DNA from: an uncultured Methanofollis sp.
GTDB taxonomy: Archaea > Halobacteriota > Methanomicrobia > Methanomicrobiales > Methanofollaceae
Length of the DNA stretch: 21,888 bases
Direction: 5' to 3'
Assembly (NCBI RefSeq): GCF_937919355.1
Contig: NZ_CALFSA010000222.1
Location: 1-21,888 of the forward strand
Below, piece after piece: positions 1 to 8,144 of the stretch. How positions within the stretch are numbered: the first letter of the stretch is position 1; each line of letters starts with the position of its first letter. The notes beneath the pieces were generated by a model. It worked only from the letters and a program-made list of their open reading frames with translations, searched no databases and had not been told where the DNA came from. The translations under genes were made by a program, and so were the position numbers.

Positions 1-1370
1 CTGAGCCCACGCCCGAACCGACCGCAGAACCCACGCCCGAACCAACCCCCGAGCAGCCTGCAGAGGTACTGCTGATCACTGGGTATTCCTATCTGAACCC
101 CGGTGACAAAGCAATGAAGGACCACCTCGAGTCGAAGGGCTACACCGTGACGACGAAAGAGGACGACCTTGTCACTGCGGCAGATGCCGAGAGCAAGGAC
201 GTTGTGATCGTCTCGTCCAGCCTCAACAGCGGGAATGTCGGCGCAACGCTCAAGGACGCCGCCGTACCGGTGGTCTCCTGTGAGGCATGGATCTATGACG
301 ACCTCAAGATGACAGGCACCAAAGTTGGTACTGACTTCTCTGCGGTTGCCGGCCAGACCCAGGTCGCCATCGCCGACACAGCGAACCCCCTCGCAGCAGG
401 ACTTGAAGGCACCGTGAAAGTCACCGGAACAGCCGGATACGAGATGTTCGGCATGCCGGCTGCAGGTGCAGCGAAGGTCGCAACCGTCGTCGGTCAGCCT
501 GACAAGGTCACGGTCTTCGCCTACGACACCGACGCCGATATGGTCGGCATGAAAGCACCCGCACCCCGTGTCGGGTTCTTCCTCCACGACCAGGTCGCAG
601 CAAGCACAACACCCGAAGGGTGGGTACTCTTCGACGCAGCAGTGAAATGGGCGGTGGAAGCAGGTGGATCGACGGGAGTAACCCCGACACCTGAACCCAC
701 GACTGAGCCCACGCCCGAACCGACCGCAGAACCCACGCCCGAACCAACCCCCGAGCAACCTGCAGAGGTACTGCTGATCATCGGGAACTCATACCTGAAC
801 CCCGGTGACAAAGCAATGAAGGACCACCTCGAGTCGAAGGGCTACACTGTGACGACGAAGGAAGACCGCCTTATCACTGCGGCAGACGCTGAGGGTAAGG
901 ACGTCGTGATCTTCTCCTCCAGCATGAGCAGTGGAAGCGTTGGCACCATGTTCAGAGACCTCGCCGTGCCGGTGATCTCCTGCGAGGCATGGCTCTATGA
1001 CGACCTCAAGATGACCGGCACCTCCCGCGGCGCTGACTACTCCGCTGCCGCAGGCCAGACCCAGGTCGCCATCGCCGATGCAGCGAACCCCCTCGCAGCA
1101 GGACTTGAAGGCACTGTGAAAGTCACCGGAACAGCCGGATCTGAGATGTTCGGCATGCCGGCTGCAGGTGCAGCGAAGGTTGCGACCGTCGTCGGTCAGC
1201 CTGACAAGGTCACGATCTTCGCCTACGACACCGACGCCGACATGGTCGGCATGAAGGCACCCGCACCCCGTGTCGGGTTCTTCCTCCACGACCAGGTCGC
1301 AGCAAGCACAACACCCGAAGGGTGGGCGCTCTTCGACGCAGCCGTGAAGTGGGCGATCGGCAAAGCGTAA
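1..1370 (+). CDS. Secreted/surface repeat protein, 3' end (partial at left edge)
   Basis: The reading frame is open from base 3 to the TAA at 1368-1370, so the gene begins left of the window; the first in-frame ATG (114) lies inside a domain and is not a start. Visible are a Pro-Thr-Glu linker, a domain of about 200 residues, a second linker (about 670-765) and a second copy of the domain. Each domain begins with a beta-strand pattern (EVLLIIGNSYLNPGDKAM), then a helix ending in GYTV, then DVVIFSSS and PVISCEAW. This pattern resembles the class-I glutamine-amidotransferase-like/ThuA-like fold found in extracellular proteins. No catalytic Cys-His pair could be assigned, so a binding or structural role is more likely than an enzymatic one. 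The linkers are typical of archaeal envelope proteins. Location outside the cell is inferred, because the signal peptide lies outside the window. Confidence 0.8.
   Translation, partial: EPTPEPTAEPTPEPTPEQPAEVLLITGYSYLNPGDKAMKDHLESKGYTVTTKEDDLVTAADAESKDVVIVSSSLNSGNVGATLKDAAVPVVSCEAWIYDDLKMTGTKVGTDFSAVAGQTQVAIADTANPLAAGLEGTVKVTGTAGYEMFGMPAAGAAKVATVVGQPDKVTVFAYDTDADMVGMKAPAPRVGFFLHDQVAASTTPEGWVLFDAAVKWAVEAGGSTGVTPTPEPTTEPTPEPTAEPTPEPTPEQPAEVLLIIGNSYLNPGDKAMKDHLESKGYTVTTKEDRLITAADAEGKDVVIFSSSMSSGSVGTMFRDLAVPVISCEAWLYDDLKMTGTSRGADYSAAAGQTQVAIADAANPLAAGLEGTVKVTGTAGSEMFGMPAAGAAKVATVVGQPDKVTIFAYDTDADMVGMKAPAPRVGFFLHDQVAASTTPEGWALFDAAVKWAIGKA
1..1370 (+). repeat. Tandem in-gene duplication, 702-bp period
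   Basis: The sequence starting at base 1 recurs at base 703 (same linker, then the same domain), giving a 702-bp (234-codon) unit. Identity is very high in the linker, the first 20 domain residues and the last third of the domain, and clearly lower in the stretch between (about 170-350 versus 870-1050). The window opens inside a linker identical in type to the internal one, so at least one more unit probably lies upstream. Confidence 0.9.
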
Positions 1371-1378
1371 TGATCTGT

Positions 1379-1397
1379 CCTCCCTTTTTTTTATTTT
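1379..1397 (+). terminator. Oligo-T terminator of surface repeat gene
   Basis: A pyrimidine tract with a run of eight T and a further four-T run follows the TAA stop by about 10 bp, matching the oligo(T) signals that end archaeal transcripts. It lies between two converging genes. Confidence 0.5.
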
Positions 1398-1498
1398 CCA
1401 CTCTGGCATCGCTCATATCCGGGTCGGCTCTGACAATTCTATGATCATCCCCTTCGGCGATGCCCGTCTGGTCGTTTTCCGTCGTGTGGATCCCTCAT

Positions 1499-3682
1499 TT
1501 ATTCGGTCCAGATCGAGGACCCGCCATTGGAGTAGACCTTATCCTTGTGCCTGAATATCTGGGCAAATTCATCCAGATCCCGGTATTTCCCGTCAAAGTC
1601 GATAAGATTGCCGTCAACCACATTTTTATACCTGAGATAGATGTAACTCTCCCGAGATACCCAGCCATACTGGACAAATGAGGCGAGAGACGAGTGAGGG
1701 ATCGTGCCCAGGCTCATCAGCCTTGATACACCGAACCCGTCGGCAAAGACTCTTACATCAGGTTCCATCCGCTGTTTTAACCAGGCAGCACCCCGTGCTT
1801 CCGTGTCATGGATATACTTCATATCGTACTGCGGCCCGTCTGCATGAAAGACGACATCGCGGTTGTCGCCAGACAGCGTATGCAGAACACCCGTCGCCGA
1901 GAGGAAGTATGGGAGCAGGACAAGAAGGATCACCGCAAGTGACATCTTCATCAGCTGGCTCTGTCCCGCAGGGAGAGAGGTAAGGTACTCCCTCTTCCTT
2001 CTTTCCCCCGGGTATCGTATGACAAAACGCAGGGTTTCAGCAATTGCAATCCCCCCTACGACAAACATGACCGAAAGGATCGTGTTACAGATGGGGAGTA
2101 CCCGGGCGAGGTCGTAGCCATCGGACAGATAAGGCACGATGATCATCAGGCCGAGAAGGCCGGTGACGGTGATGACGAGGACAAAGAACAAGCCGCTGAA
2201 CTTCTTTTTCAGGTACTCCGCCTTCTCCTTTCCCGGCAGTACCGTTTTTTTGCGGTCCAGAATCATTGCAAGTGTCCCGATCGCAATGAGGCCGATACTT
2301 GCCCAGGACAATACAAACTGGATAATATACGGAAGTCCCTTATCGGGAAGATGAGCACCGAATAACCTCTGGACATCCTGGCCGCGCGTCTCGGGCATCA
2401 GGAACTGGTCCAGGTTTTCAGCGGTCTTTTCAACGAAACCCACGAACATCTGCGACGGGACGACCGTGACCAGGGCGTACCAGACATACATCAGCGCAAG
2501 AAAGATCACGAGTATATCAACAGACGGCGCCGGCCTGACCGGGTACTTGAGGGAGAGGATGCCGGTACCGACCCACGCAAAGACGAGGATGCCAAAGAAG
2601 ATAAACGACGTCGTGTAGTGGGAAAAAATTGCGGCAGCGATAAAGAGGACGATCAGGGCTTTCTTCCGTAATGGGTTCATACCCTCCTCTTTCAGGAGCA
2701 GCATGACTGTCAGCATAAAGAAGAGCAGGGCAAGGACCGTCCTGCTGTTCGACGTCGCTGTCATGAACTGCGGCTGGATCATGAAAAATGCCGCAGCGAG
2801 AAAGGCATAGATCTCGTTCAGGTACTGTTTCGCAATGCTGTAGATGATCAGGGGAGAGATCGCAAATATCAGTGCAAAGATGACCTTAAAGAGCATCATC
2901 GGTGAAATGCCCGTGAAGATCTGGAAAAATACTGGCAATATCGATATGCTGAGGCAGGAATCAAGTTGTGCACTCCCGATGATCGACCAGTAGCCATTGT
3001 TCAGTGTTGATATAAAGGTGAAATACTCGAAGTGCGTGTCTGTCCCGATGATATAATTTGACCTGAGGGCAAGAGGCAAGATGAGAGTGACACTCATGAT
3101 CAGGAGAGCGGCAGGCATGATCCAGGGCGAGGCCCTTGCGTGGCAGATGCAGAGTGCCCCGATATAGACAAGAATAGCAAAGAAGAGACCGATAAGGAGG
3201 GTGTTGTTCCCGGTCGTATTGATCAGGTGCATGGCAAAGGCGCTCAGGGGCAGGAAGACCAGTGCTGGGAGAAGTAACACGGCGTCAGCAGCCTTTATCG
3301 ATGGATCAGGCAGATAAAAAGATGTACCTTTGTTGGTGAGATACCAGACGGCGGCAAGGGCAAGTATCATGACGTTATAACAATCGAGGAGTAACCGCCC
3401 GGAAAAAGGCTTCAGGATACCGAGGTACAGCAGGAGATTGTTATACAGCAGGCCCCCGATCATCAGGACAGCAAGGCTCACCCCGACAGCGAGGAGGACG
3501 TATTCGAGCAGGGTGATCTTTCCCGGTCTGAAGATGGAGAGGATGAGCATGCCCGGGATAACCGCCAGGACCACTGCGCCGAGCACTTCACGGACAACCG
3601 GTATATCCAGGAGAAAAGCCCCATCGAAGAGGAAAAGAACCCCGATGAGGGCTATCAGACGCTCTCGTGCAGAAAATTCCAT
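1499..3682 (-). CDS. DUF2206 polytopic membrane protein, GT-C-like (glycan cluster)
   Basis: This is a 727-residue protein with a dozen or more hydrophobic segments from the N-terminus to about residue 610, followed by a soluble C-terminal tail of about 110 residues. The pattern recalls the DUF2206 family of archaeal membrane proteins, found beside glycosyltransferases and organised like GT-C enzymes or oligosaccharide-handling proteins (many membrane helices plus an outside domain). The early segment with GVSLAVLMIGGLLYN is the family-like stretch I recognise. A GAGGT ribosome-binding site lies just upstream of the ATG, and only 7 bp separate it from the stop of the preceding glycosyltransferase, so the two are cotranscribed. 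It is the last gene of the cluster. A role in assembling or exporting the glycan is inferred. No catalytic residue could be assigned. Confidence 0.75.
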   Translation of the reverse strand: MEFSARERLIALIGVLFLFDGAFLLDIPVVREVLGAVVLAVIPGMLILSIFRPGKITLLEYVLLAVGVSLAVLMIGGLLYNNLLLYLGILKPFSGRLLLDCYNVMILALAAVWYLTNKGTSFYLPDPSIKAADAVLLLPALVFLPLSAFAMHLINTTGNNTLLIGLFFAILVYIGALCICHARASPWIMPAALLIMSVTLILPLALRSNYIIGTDTHFEYFTFISTLNNGYWSIIGSAQLDSCLSISILPVFFQIFTGISPMMLFKVIFALIFAISPLIIYSIAKQYLNEIYAFLAAAFFMIQPQFMTATSNSRTVLALLFFMLTVMLLLKEEGMNPLRKKALIVLFIAAAIFSHYTTSFIFFGILVFAWVGTGILSLKYPVRPAPSVDILVIFLALMYVWYALVTVVPSQMFVGFVEKTAENLDQFLMPETRGQDVQRLFGAHLPDKGLPYIIQFVLSWASIGLIAIGTLAMILDRKKTVLPGKEKAEYLKKKFSGLFFVLVITVTGLLGLMIIVPYLSDGYDLARVLPICNTILSVMFVVGGIAIAETLRFVIRYPGERRKREYLTSLPAGQSQLMKMSLAVILLVLLPYFLSATGVLHTLSGDNRDVVFHADGPQYDMKYIHDTEARGAAWLKQRMEPDVRVFADGFGVSRLMSLGTIPHSSLASFVQYGWVSRESYIYLRYKNVVDGNLIDFDGKYRDLDEFAQIFRHKDKVYSNGGSSIWTE

Positions 3683-3689
3683 GAAGACC

Positions 3690-4832
3690 TCACGATGACA
3701 TGTGTGCGAGTATCTGTCCGTACTGCCTGACCGCGGCGTCGTATGTGTAGGACTGCTCGATCAGTTCCCGTGCCCTCTCGCTGACATACTCCATGTCCGG
3801 GTGTCTCAAGGCCCGTTCGATATTCTTTGACAGAATTTCCGGGGAGTTTGTTTCTGTGATGAACCCGGTGACCCCGTCGCGAACGAGGGCCGGTATCCCC
3901 CCCACCGGCGTGGCAAGGACGATGCACCCGCAGGCCATCGCTTCGAGCACGATGTTCGGGAGTCCCTCCCTGTATGACGGCACGACAAGAACCTTGATGG
4001 TGTTCAGGTAGCGGGGGAGGTCTGCGTTGTTGACCCACCCGATGAAGTCCACGGAGTCCCTGATCCGGTGCTGCGAGACAACTGTCTCTGCTTCTCCCCG
4101 GAGGTCGCCGTCACCAATGAGGGCCACCCGGCATTGCCCGCCGTCCCGCACCGTCACGAGGGAGGAGACGAACTCGAGGATCCCTTTCTCGCGGGAGAAA
4201 CGCCCGACAAACCCGAGGTCATACTCCCTCTCCGATATCCCCTTCTGGACGGCAAAGCGTGCTGTGTCGACGTACAGACTTCCCGGCCATGTCTTTTTTT
4301 CATAGTGCCCGAGGTCGTAGAGGGCGACGAAAGCCTCACTTTCCGGGATGATGGCATCGGATATCCCGTAGGTGACAGCTTCGACCCCCTCGTAGAGCAT
4401 TTCCAGCGGTCGGTTTCTCTGCTGCCAGTACTTCCTGATGACCCGCGAGGTCCGTCCGTCCGTGCGGAGTGCCACCCGTTTCCCCTTCAATTTTGCAGCA
4501 AGCATCGGGAAGACAAAGTAGTCGGCGCCGAATGCGAATATCACAACGTCCTGATCCTTTCCCAGGCGGAGCATCTGGTGCACCACCCGCATCTGGTGGA
4601 GGATAAGGTACCAGAAACGCGCGATGAGAGACTTCTCAGCATTCCGGTCAGGGATCTTCAGGAGCGTGAACTCGCCTGCAGGGTAGTTTTTGTCGTCCTG
4701 TTCTGTGATGATCCAGGTGATATCCCGGGAAAGGGGTTTCAGGATCTGCACCAGTTTCAAGGCCGTAAAGTAGAGGTTCTGGTTCTTGAACCACCGGGAT
4801 GTGACAAGAACAATGCAGGGCTTTGTTTCCAT
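3690..4832 (-). CDS. GT-B glycosyltransferase (GT4-type)
   Basis: This is a 380-residue cytoplasmic sugar transferase of the GT-B fold. The C-terminal half carries the GT4 hallmark E-x7-E as EGLPNIVLEAMACG, preceded by the FVGRFSREKGILEF nucleotide-sugar-domain strand/loop, and followed by VGGIPALVRDGVTGF. The ATG at 4832 is preferred over an upstream in-frame ATG (4901) because a TATA-like box (4880-4889) lies between them and GAGAGG sits at the right distance from 4832. It has its own apparent promoter, separated by 164 bp from the phosphodiesterase gene, and is followed after 7 bp by the DUF2206 gene. Members of this family transfer a sugar from a nucleotide donor to a growing glycan. Donor and acceptor cannot be read from the sequence. 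Confidence 0.9.
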   Translation of the reverse strand: METKPCIVLVTSRWFKNQNLYFTALKLVQILKPLSRDITWIITEQDDKNYPAGEFTLLKIPDRNAEKSLIARFWYLILHQMRVVHQMLRLGKDQDVVIFAFGADYFVFPMLAAKLKGKRVALRTDGRTSRVIRKYWQQRNRPLEMLYEGVEAVTYGISDAIIPESEAFVALYDLGHYEKKTWPGSLYVDTARFAVQKGISEREYDLGFVGRFSREKGILEFVSSLVTVRDGGQCRVALIGDGDLRGEAETVVSQHRIRDSVDFIGWVNNADLPRYLNTIKVLVVPSYREGLPNIVLEAMACGCIVLATPVGGIPALVRDGVTGFITETNSPEILSKNIERALRHPDMEYVSERARELIEQSYTYDAAVRQYGQILAHMSS

Positions 4833-4879
4833 AGGTGTCCTCTCAAGGGGTGGACGTATGGTCGTAATCAGCCTCATTG

Positions 4880-4889
4880 CATATATGTG
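4880..4889 (-). promoter_or_regulatory. TATA box before the downstream glycosyltransferase
   Basis: On the minus strand the sequence reads ACATATATGC. A start of transcription about 25 bp downstream would fall near 4855, leaving a leader of about 22 nt with a GAGAGG ribosome-binding site before the ATG at 4832. It suggests the last two cluster genes can be transcribed independently. Confidence 0.5.
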
Positions 4890-4996
4890 TTCTCTCTGCA
4901 CGGGTCAGGGATCTCAGATATCCCTTCTTTTTAATTCTCTGTTCCCCTGTCAGTACTGTTCCTCACCTGAAAGATCGGCATACCCCTGGCATGTCT

Positions 4997-6478
4997 TCAT
5001 ATGAGGCTATTCCCGCTCCCTCCCAGACCATTCCCCCCGATCCCAAGGATTTTCAGGACGGTGGCCCTGACATCCTCCAGACTCGCCTCTCCCCGCGTCG
5101 GCTTCCTGCCGTCCGGTACCTGAAGGAAGAAGACCGGCGTGTCCCCCCGGTGGGAACCCGGGTAAAAACTGTGCGTGTTCGAAGTCGAGAAGACCGACTC
5201 CTGGATCGCCCACCCAGCACCATAGCCCTCTCTCAGTTTGAAGAGGACGTCAGGGTACTTCTCAAGATGCCGCCCCTGATAGAGGGCTTCCCTTGTGCTG
5301 ACCCACTCGAAGGCGGGGGCACCGTCAGGGAGGGTGTAGGAGGAAAGGAGGGTGATAATCTCTTTTTTCACCTCCTCGTACTGTGTCTCGCCCAGCTTCT
5401 TCCGCGCAACCAGGATCCCTCCGTAGTTGTAGGCCTTCATACCGGAGAGGTCGGTGCAGTGTGCCACCGTCCTGTCAAAGTCAATGGACGAGGGGACGGT
5501 GTAGTACTCCTTGATCCCCGGATGTTTCCTGAGGATCCTGAGGGCGGTCCCGCGGAGCGCTGTCCTCTGGATGATGTTCACCGCCGCCCTCTTCGCCTTC
5601 TCCCCGGCATTTTTTATCGGCGCAGATATACCGCTTTTCGCGACGAGATACCCCTCCTGCCTCAGGATCTCGTTGATGTTGACGAGGTCGGACGGCCGCA
5701 TCGTGTGGCCGTGGTCGCTCATGACGATCACGGCGGTGTCGGGTGGGAGGTCGGCAGTCAGGGCTCCGACGACCCCGTCGTAAATGCGGTAGAAATGCCT
5801 GATGGTGTCCCTGAAGGGATTGTCGTCGCCGGGGTACATGGGGTCTTTCGGGTCGCAGTAGTTCCAGAAGATATGCTGGACAAAGTCGAGGGCCGAGGAG
5901 TAGAAGAAGAAGAGGTCCCACTTAGTCGAGCGCATCAGGTCTCCGGCGACCGTGGCCTCCTTCCTGACGACGGACTCAAGGCGTTCAAGGTACTCCCTGT
6001 ACTCGCCTTTCGAATCGGGGATACGGTCGGGCATCAGGATGCCGTCGCCCGCGACTCCAGCCGCGGTCTCCGGATAGGCCTGGACGCCGGTGTTCTTCGG
6101 GTTCCTGCTCACCATCGTGCCGTTGACCGCCCAGACAGGATACCCGATGTGGGGGTTGACGATGCAGACCCTTTTTCCTGCCTCCCCCGCGGCGTCCCAG
6201 AAGGTTTTTCCCCTGACGAGGGACGAGTCGAGGTAGTCAGTCTGGTAGATCGAGGCCTTCTCCAGGGGGTCGACGAAGTGGACGACGCCATGCTCCGCGG
6301 GGTTCAACCCGGTGTAGATGGTCGCCCATGCCGTGTCCGAGTCGGGCGGGAAGACCGAGTGCATGGCGATCGGCGGCGAAGACTCCTTCAGTCGCCTGAG
6401 GTTCGGCAGATCGTCGAGGAATGCGTCTACGAGGAGGGCGTCCATGCTGTCGATCCCGATCACGACGAGACGCGTCAT
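4997..6478 (-). CDS. Alkaline-phosphatase-superfamily phosphodiesterase/phosphatase
   Basis: This 493-residue protein belongs to the alkaline phosphatase superfamily (type I phosphodiesterase/nucleotide pyrophosphatase branch). Candidate metal ligands and nucleophile are all present: D10 in GIDSMD, T49 in SDTAWATIYTG followed by NPAEHG, D198 and H202 in DFVQH, D255-H256 and H258 in SDHGH, and H443 in GSHR. These fit a working two-metal active site. There is no signal peptide or membrane segment, so it is predicted to act in the cytoplasm, unlike envelope phosphoethanolamine transferases. Its ATG overlaps the stop of the kinase gene as ATGA, indicating translational coupling. The likely job is cleavage or transfer at a phosphodiester of a nucleotide-sugar, lipid-linked or glycan intermediate. 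The substrate is unknown. Confidence 0.85.
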   Translation of the reverse strand: MTRLVVIGIDSMDALLVDAFLDDLPNLRRLKESSPPIAMHSVFPPDSDTAWATIYTGLNPAEHGVVHFVDPLEKASIYQTDYLDSSLVRGKTFWDAAGEAGKRVCIVNPHIGYPVWAVNGTMVSRNPKNTGVQAYPETAAGVAGDGILMPDRIPDSKGEYREYLERLESVVRKEATVAGDLMRSTKWDLFFFYSSALDFVQHIFWNYCDPKDPMYPGDDNPFRDTIRHFYRIYDGVVGALTADLPPDTAVIVMSDHGHTMRPSDLVNINEILRQEGYLVAKSGISAPIKNAGEKAKRAAVNIIQRTALRGTALRILRKHPGIKEYYTVPSSIDFDRTVAHCTDLSGMKAYNYGGILVARKKLGETQYEEVKKEIITLLSSYTLPDGAPAFEWVSTREALYQGRHLEKYPDVLFKLREGYGAGWAIQESVFSTSNTHSFYPGSHRGDTPVFFLQVPDGRKPTRGEASLEDVRATVLKILGIGGNGLGGSGNSLI

Positions 6479-7140
6479 GGCGCCGCCCCTGTGTGCTGGA
6501 GGACGTTCTGCCGGATCGTCTCGCGGGGCAGGGAACCGTCCAGGACGACAGCACCGACCGTCTCGGCCGACATGAGGTACAGCCGTCGCCTCTCCTCCAG
6601 GTACCGGACAGAGGGGGTATCGTCCTTTCTTTTCATTGCCACCTCCTCGGGGAGGTCGATGAGGAAGGTGATGTCAGGCCGCGGGAAACGGCCGTACATC
6701 TCCCTGATCACCTCCTTGACCTCCTCTTCAGAGTAATGAAAATCGACGGCGAGGTCGGTGACAACGGTGTCGATGATATAGCGGTCGCAGACAAGGGTTC
6801 TGTTGAGGAGAGTGACCGGGAGGGAGACCCTGAAGGTCAACTGTAAGGCGTACTCCCAGAAAAGGAGGCGCTGGTAGAGACGGGCGAGGAAGCTGTGCTC
6901 CTGTGCCGCCTCCTTTTTCGACCCCGCATAGTCGGAGTAGTCCTGGAACATGTCCTTGTCCCGGAAAAAGAGGATTTTTCCCAGGTACATCAGGGGCCTG
7001 AGCGCGGCGGGCTGGTATCGTCCATAGACGTACCGCGTGTCGACCCCCCGCCTGTGCAATTCGTCTGTCAGGTACTTTGCAAGGGTCGTCTTCCCCGACC
7101 CGTCAATGCCGGTAAAGCAGATGATCTTTCCTCGTCTCAT
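6475..7140 (-). CDS. Thymidylate-kinase-like P-loop kinase in glycan cluster
   Basis: This 221-residue protein starts with a perfect Walker A loop, FTGIDGSGKTTLAKYL, and carries the CDRYIID motif near residue 130, both typical of the thymidylate kinase fold; FLIDLPEEVAMKR is the strand/lid region. The ATG at 7140 has a strong GGAGG site upstream and overlaps the stop of the preceding glycosyltransferase as ATGA; its own stop overlaps the next start in the same way. A simple housekeeping dTMP kinase would not be expected inside a glycosyltransferase array. After the P-loop it has VYGRYQPAALRPL rather than the usual REPGG-type substrate loop. It may phosphorylate a sugar, nucleotide or lipid carrier used in glycan synthesis. 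That specificity is inferred, and dTMP kinase activity remains possible. Confidence 0.8.
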   Translation of the reverse strand: MRRGKIICFTGIDGSGKTTLAKYLTDELHRRGVDTRYVYGRYQPAALRPLMYLGKILFFRDKDMFQDYSDYAGSKKEAAQEHSFLARLYQRLLFWEYALQLTFRVSLPVTLLNRTLVCDRYIIDTVVTDLAVDFHYSEEEVKEVIREMYGRFPRPDITFLIDLPEEVAMKRKDDTPSVRYLEERRRLYLMSAETVGAVVLDGSLPRETIRQNVLQHTGAAP

Positions 7141-8144
7141 GGTATTCCTCCGCAGAGTGTCCCGTATATGTTGCTCATCTCGTCGGCGACGCGGTCCCAG
7201 GAGCAGGGGAGCACCTTCTCCCGTGTGGCGACCGTCACCCCCCTGTCCAGTGTCAGGCGCACATAGCCTGAGTACTCCTCCGCCGACCGTGCGACGAAGA
7301 GGCCATTTCCTTCGGTGAAGAATTGTGTGATCCCGTCGAAGGGGGCCGAGACCACCGGGATGTTGCAGGCCATCGCCTCCATGACGGTGAGGGGGAGGAA
7401 GAGGGTCTTTCCCCGGGGAAAGACGTAGCAGTCGGCAAGCTGATAGAGTTCCTCGATCCGGTTGCAATACCCCTCCATGACGATGCACCCCTGCTCCCTG
7501 AGGTACGCCGCATACTTCCTGTCCCGCGCAAAGCGGGGGCTCCCGATAATCACGACCTGACAGTCTGGCAGGGTCTGCTGGAGCCTGAGAAGTTGCCCGA
7601 GGCCGCGGTCGGGCTTGACGTGGCCGACATGGAGGAGGACGGAGACGTCTCTGTCAAGTTCGTACTTCTCCCGCAGTCTCCTCTTCTCCCCGGCAGGCAC
7701 CGGCCTGAACCGATCGGTATCGACACCGTGCGGAAGAAACCGCACCTGCGCCCCCGTCCCTTTCAGGAGGCGGGCGGCCTCGAGGGACTGCGTGACAATG
7801 AGGTCCGGTTGCATGCGGGAGACGAGGGCGCGGACGATTGGGTTCCTGAGCACGGAAAGACAGTTCGGGTGGAGCGCCGACATCACCACTTTGGTATCGC
7901 TCCGGGAGAGGGCCCGCACCCCCTTCAGCGCAAGGAAACTCGAGAATGTCGGCGCCGTCATGTAGTGGACGACGTCAGGGGAGACGTCCCGCACCTTCTT
8001 CCAGAAGAGAGGGGAGGAGATCCCCCCGACGTCGAGGGGCAGGACGTCGTGGCGGCGGCCAAGGTACTCGACAAACCGTGCGGTGACATTCCTGAACCCC
8101 TCGTCCTCGTTGCCGGAGAGAGGGCCGATGATGCCGACCTTCAC
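7137..8144 (-). CDS. GT-B glycosyltransferase with atypical E-x7-E motif
   Basis: This is a 335-residue protein starting at GTG (8144), chosen because a strong GGGAGGTG site lies 5-6 nt upstream and because GTGA overlaps the stop of the preceding gene. The N-terminal half is a Rossmann-type acceptor domain (VKVGIIGPLSG). The C-terminal half has LLHVGHVKPDRGLGQLL and PLTVMEAMACNIPVVSAP, matching GT4-type enzymes. In the usual E-x7-E motif the second Glu is present but the position of the first holds Leu (LFLPLTVME), so donor or acid/base chemistry may differ. It lies in the middle of five tightly coupled genes. Confidence 0.85.
   Translation of the reverse strand: MKVGIIGPLSGNEDEGFRNVTARFVEYLGRRHDVLPLDVGGISSPLFWKKVRDVSPDVVHYMTAPTFSSFLALKGVRALSRSDTKVVMSALHPNCLSVLRNPIVRALVSRMQPDLIVTQSLEAARLLKGTGAQVRFLPHGVDTDRFRPVPAGEKRRLREKYELDRDVSVLLHVGHVKPDRGLGQLLRLQQTLPDCQVVIIGSPRFARDRKYAAYLREQGCIVMEGYCNRIEELYQLADCYVFPRGKTLFLPLTVMEAMACNIPVVSAPFDGITQFFTEGNGLFVARSAEEYSGYVRLTLDRGVTVATREKVLPCSWDRVADEMSNIYGTLCGGIP

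Noticed and set aside
4877..6736. Long plus-strand open frame (619 codons) opposite the phosphodiesterase and kinase genes
   Set aside because: It is antisense to two genes with recognisable catalytic motifs, shows low-complexity Arg/Val/Asp-rich composition and matches no family; long antisense frames are expected in GC-rich genes.
6475..7140. Naming the kinase as housekeeping tmk
   Set aside because: The P-loop and DRY motif fit the fold, but the substrate loop differs and the genomic setting is glycan synthesis, so the gene symbol is withheld.
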